Shown piece by piece: positions 6,075-7,143 of a stretch of DNA of 7,143 nucleotides. A model generated the notes under the pieces. The model did no database searches. It was not told the origin of the DNA and saw nothing but the letters and a program-made list of their open reading frames with translations. The DNA lies in the NCBI GenBank assembly GCA_030621975.1, contig JAUXGQ010000074.1:1-7143 (forward strand). Reading direction: 5' to 3'. Both the position numbers and the translations under genes were made by a program. Position 1 is the first letter of the stretch. Each line of letters starts with the position of its first letter. The stretch comes from Gammaproteobacteria bacterium (GTDB lineage: Bacteria; Pseudomonadota; Gammaproteobacteria; Chromatiales; Chromatiaceae).

Positions 6075-6140
6075 TGCAACGATCGCTTTGCTCCGAGGTT
6101 TACCGGGATAGGGCCGCCCGATCATCTTACCGCAGGTGCC

Positions 6141-6701
6141 TTAATCCTCTTCTTCCGGCTCGTCCGGCTCTTCATGGGCAACACCTTTGTGGCAGTCGAT
6201 GCAGGTCTTTCCGTCATCTACCGCCCGCGCATGACGTTTTCTGGCGCTGCGGTCCTGTTCGCTGAGGTCCATATGCGCATAGTCGTGACAGGAGCGGCAT
6301 TCCCGTGAATCGTTCGCCCGCATTTTATCCCACACCCGGTTGGCCATGGCCCAGCGCTGCTGCTCGTATTTTTCCTTGGTATCGATGGTGCCTAGTATCT
6401 CGTGCAGGACGTCCTTGTAGGCCAGCACCTTCATAACCAACTTGGGGCCGATTGCCTCCGGTACATGGCAGTCCGAGCAGGTCGCCTGCACCCCCGAGGC
6501 ATTTTTGTAATGGACTGTCTCCTTGAGCTCCTCCAGGTTGATCTTCATGGTATGACAGGAGGTACAGAATTCCATTTCATTGGTGTAGGAGAGGCCCATG
6601 TTGAACAGGCCCGTGAATAGCACACCGCCGGCAAACACTAATCCCAACACAATCAGGGAAACCTTGCCGGCAGCGCCTTTAGCTGACGATATGCGACCCA
6701 T
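6141..6701 (-). CDS. NapC/NirT-type membrane-anchored tetraheme cytochrome c
   Basis: Proteins of the NapC/NirT/NrfH family take electrons from the quinone pool and pass them to periplasmic reductases, or work in reverse. This one has 186 residues, close to the family's short form. An uncleaved membrane anchor spans about 13-34 (KVSLIVLGLVFAGGVLFTGLF). Four CxxCH heme sites follow: CTSCH 46-50, CSDCH 75-79, CRSCH 135-139 and CIDCH 167-171. Met52 just after heme 1 (CHTM) matches the family's heme-1 ligand. The C-terminus is a short acidic tail (HEEPDEPEEED, 176-186). No napA, nrfA, torA or other usual partner lies in the window, so I give no gene symbol. ATG 6701 has GAGG seven bases upstream and a good promoter directly before it. 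The ankyrin gene follows after 240 bases. Confidence 0.93.
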   Translation of the reverse strand: MGRISSAKGAAGKVSLIVLGLVFAGGVLFTGLFNMGLSYTNEMEFCTSCHTMKINLEELKETVHYKNASGVQATCSDCHVPEAIGPKLVMKVLAYKDVLHEILGTIDTKEKYEQQRWAMANRVWDKMRANDSRECRSCHDYAHMDLSEQDRSARKRHARAVDDGKTCIDCHKGVAHEEPDEPEEED

Positions 6702-6721
6702 ACTCCATCCTCTGTTTTTGC

Positions 6722-6749
6722 ATTATGTCGTTATAATTATTGTTGTTAA
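6722..6749 (-). promoter_or_regulatory. Sigma70-type promoter for the tetraheme cytochrome gene
   Basis: On the minus strand, TTAACA (6749-6744, 5 of 6 to TTGACA) and CATAAT (6727-6722, 5 of 6 to TATAAT) are separated by 16 bases of AT-rich sequence. The expected start near 6715 gives a leader of about 14 bases, long enough to hold the AGAGG Shine-Dalgarno. A second TATAAC lies within the spacer. Confidence 0.6.
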
Positions 6750-6813
6750 GTTATTAGTATCCGAGCGCTGTTTGCGAGCACCCGTCGGAACCGGTCTAAT
6801 CTAACGCTATGGG

Positions 6814-6859
6814 CCGATCATGAACTAATTCAGAGTATTAGGACTCCTGCATGATCCGG
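6814..6859. repeat. Nested inverted repeat upstream of the tetraheme cytochrome promoter
   Basis: Outer arms GATCATG (6816-6822) and CATGATC (6850-6856) pair perfectly, and flanking CCG/CGG can extend them with one bulged base. Inside, CTAAT (6825-6829) pairs with ATTAG (6837-6841). It lies about 65-110 bases upstream of the -35. It may be an upstream regulator site, the 3' end of an unseen transcript, or a folded DNA element; there is no U-tract. Confidence 0.45.
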
Positions 6860-6904
6860 GGCTACCAATGCAGGTGTAGTGTCGACTGGACCTGATTTGT
6901 AATC

Positions 6905-6924
6905 CGATAGTAAGCGATAGTAAG
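6905..6924. repeat. Tandem 10-base repeat
   Basis: CGATAGTAAG is present twice in immediate tandem (6905-6914, 6915-6924). The period is close to one helical turn, so identical faces would be presented to a binding protein. It lies about 200 bases before the tetraheme cytochrome gene. Slippage duplication is the simplest origin. Confidence 0.5.
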
Positions 6925-7143
6925 AGAAAATGGTCTTGATTGCAAAGGTTCGTATTGTGGCTTTAAGCCGTTGATAAAACACAACAAGCGTGAGGATTGC
7001 CGGATAACGAGGTGAAGGTTTGGAGGAATGGCGGCCTGTGTTCCTGAAAAACAGGCCGGAAATAGGGAAGTTAGATCTTTTGCAGCGGCTAAAATGGGCA
7101 CTGGATACTCGCTTCTAATCCCCCACAAGAAACAAGTGATCAG
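6925..7143. other. Gene-free window end with hairpins
   Basis: With 6750-6924 this makes about 390 bases with no supported gene. A minus-strand ORF (7128-6862) starts only at TTG, has no Shine-Dalgarno and resembles nothing known to me. Two structures are visible. One is a perfect eight-base stem CGGCCTGT/ACAGGCCG (7032-7039 with 7051-7058, 11-base loop), without a U-tract on either strand. The other is the 11-base palindrome GGCTTTAAGCC (6959-6969). The first may end an unseen gene beyond 7143, but this cannot be told from here. Confidence 0.4.

Noticed and set aside
5943..6140. Possible c-di-GMP (GEMM-type) riboswitch, suggested by GTAAACC and GCAAAG pieces
   Set aside because: The spacing between the pieces and the missing 3' half do not fit the class. 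Structure is present but not that riboswitch.
7032..7058. Eight-base perfect hairpin as an intrinsic terminator
   Set aside because: Neither strand has a U-tract after the stem, so I note the hairpin without calling a terminator.
6862..7128. Minus-strand 88-codon ORF
   Set aside because: It begins only at TTG without a Shine-Dalgarno, crosses a strong hairpin and tandem repeats, and resembles no protein I know.
1..7143. CRISPR array, tRNA, rRNA or insertion sequence
   Set aside because: I saw no regularly spaced long repeats, no tRNA-like cloverleaf or CCA end, no rRNA core segments and no transposase with terminal repeats.

Overview
The window looks like a chromosome segment from a sulfur-oxidising proteobacterium, most likely a gammaproteobacterium. 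The evidence is a complete flavocytochrome c sulfide dehydrogenase pair (fccA-fccB), a membrane-anchored NapC/NirT-type tetraheme cytochrome, moderately high GC, and strong Shine-Dalgarno sites before several genes. Every gene I can support lies on the minus strand, so the biological reading order runs from high to low coordinates.

Respiratory half (7143 down to 2531). The first ~390 bases hold no gene but contain several repeats and inverted repeats. A good sigma70-type promoter (6722-6749) then drives a 186-residue NapC/NirT-type cytochrome (6701-6141). After a 240-base spacer with palindromes comes an exported ankyrin-repeat protein (5900-4935) whose repeats keep an exact 33-residue period. 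A 483-base, lower-GC spacer follows, with a doubtful small ORF and an 11-base direct repeat in the fccA leader. Then come fccA (diheme cytochrome c, 4451-3834) and fccB (FAD subunit, 3817-2531), 16 bases apart and surely co-transcribed. A hairpin follows fccB. Together these genes suggest periplasmic sulfide oxidation, with c-type cytochromes passing electrons on. The role of the ankyrin protein is unknown.

Defence/accessory half (2530 down to 1). A two-gene toxin-antitoxin-like module comes first: a winged-helix protein fused to a MNT-type nucleotidyltransferase (2247-1585), overlapping by 20 bases a small HEPN-type protein (1604-1185). A palindromic operator candidate sits inside a plausible promoter immediately before the first gene, which suggests autoregulation and possibly a leaderless mRNA. 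In the HEPN protein the usual Rx4H motif reads Rx4Y. Next is a type I restriction-modification methylase gene, hsdM (1052 to the window edge), broken by an in-frame TAG at codon 31; its last ~11 visible codons also stop resembling the family.

The most interesting parts are the DNA-binding MNT/HEPN module with its altered active-site motif, its operator/promoter layout next to a decayed restriction system, and the exported ankyrin protein placed between two c-type cytochrome loci.
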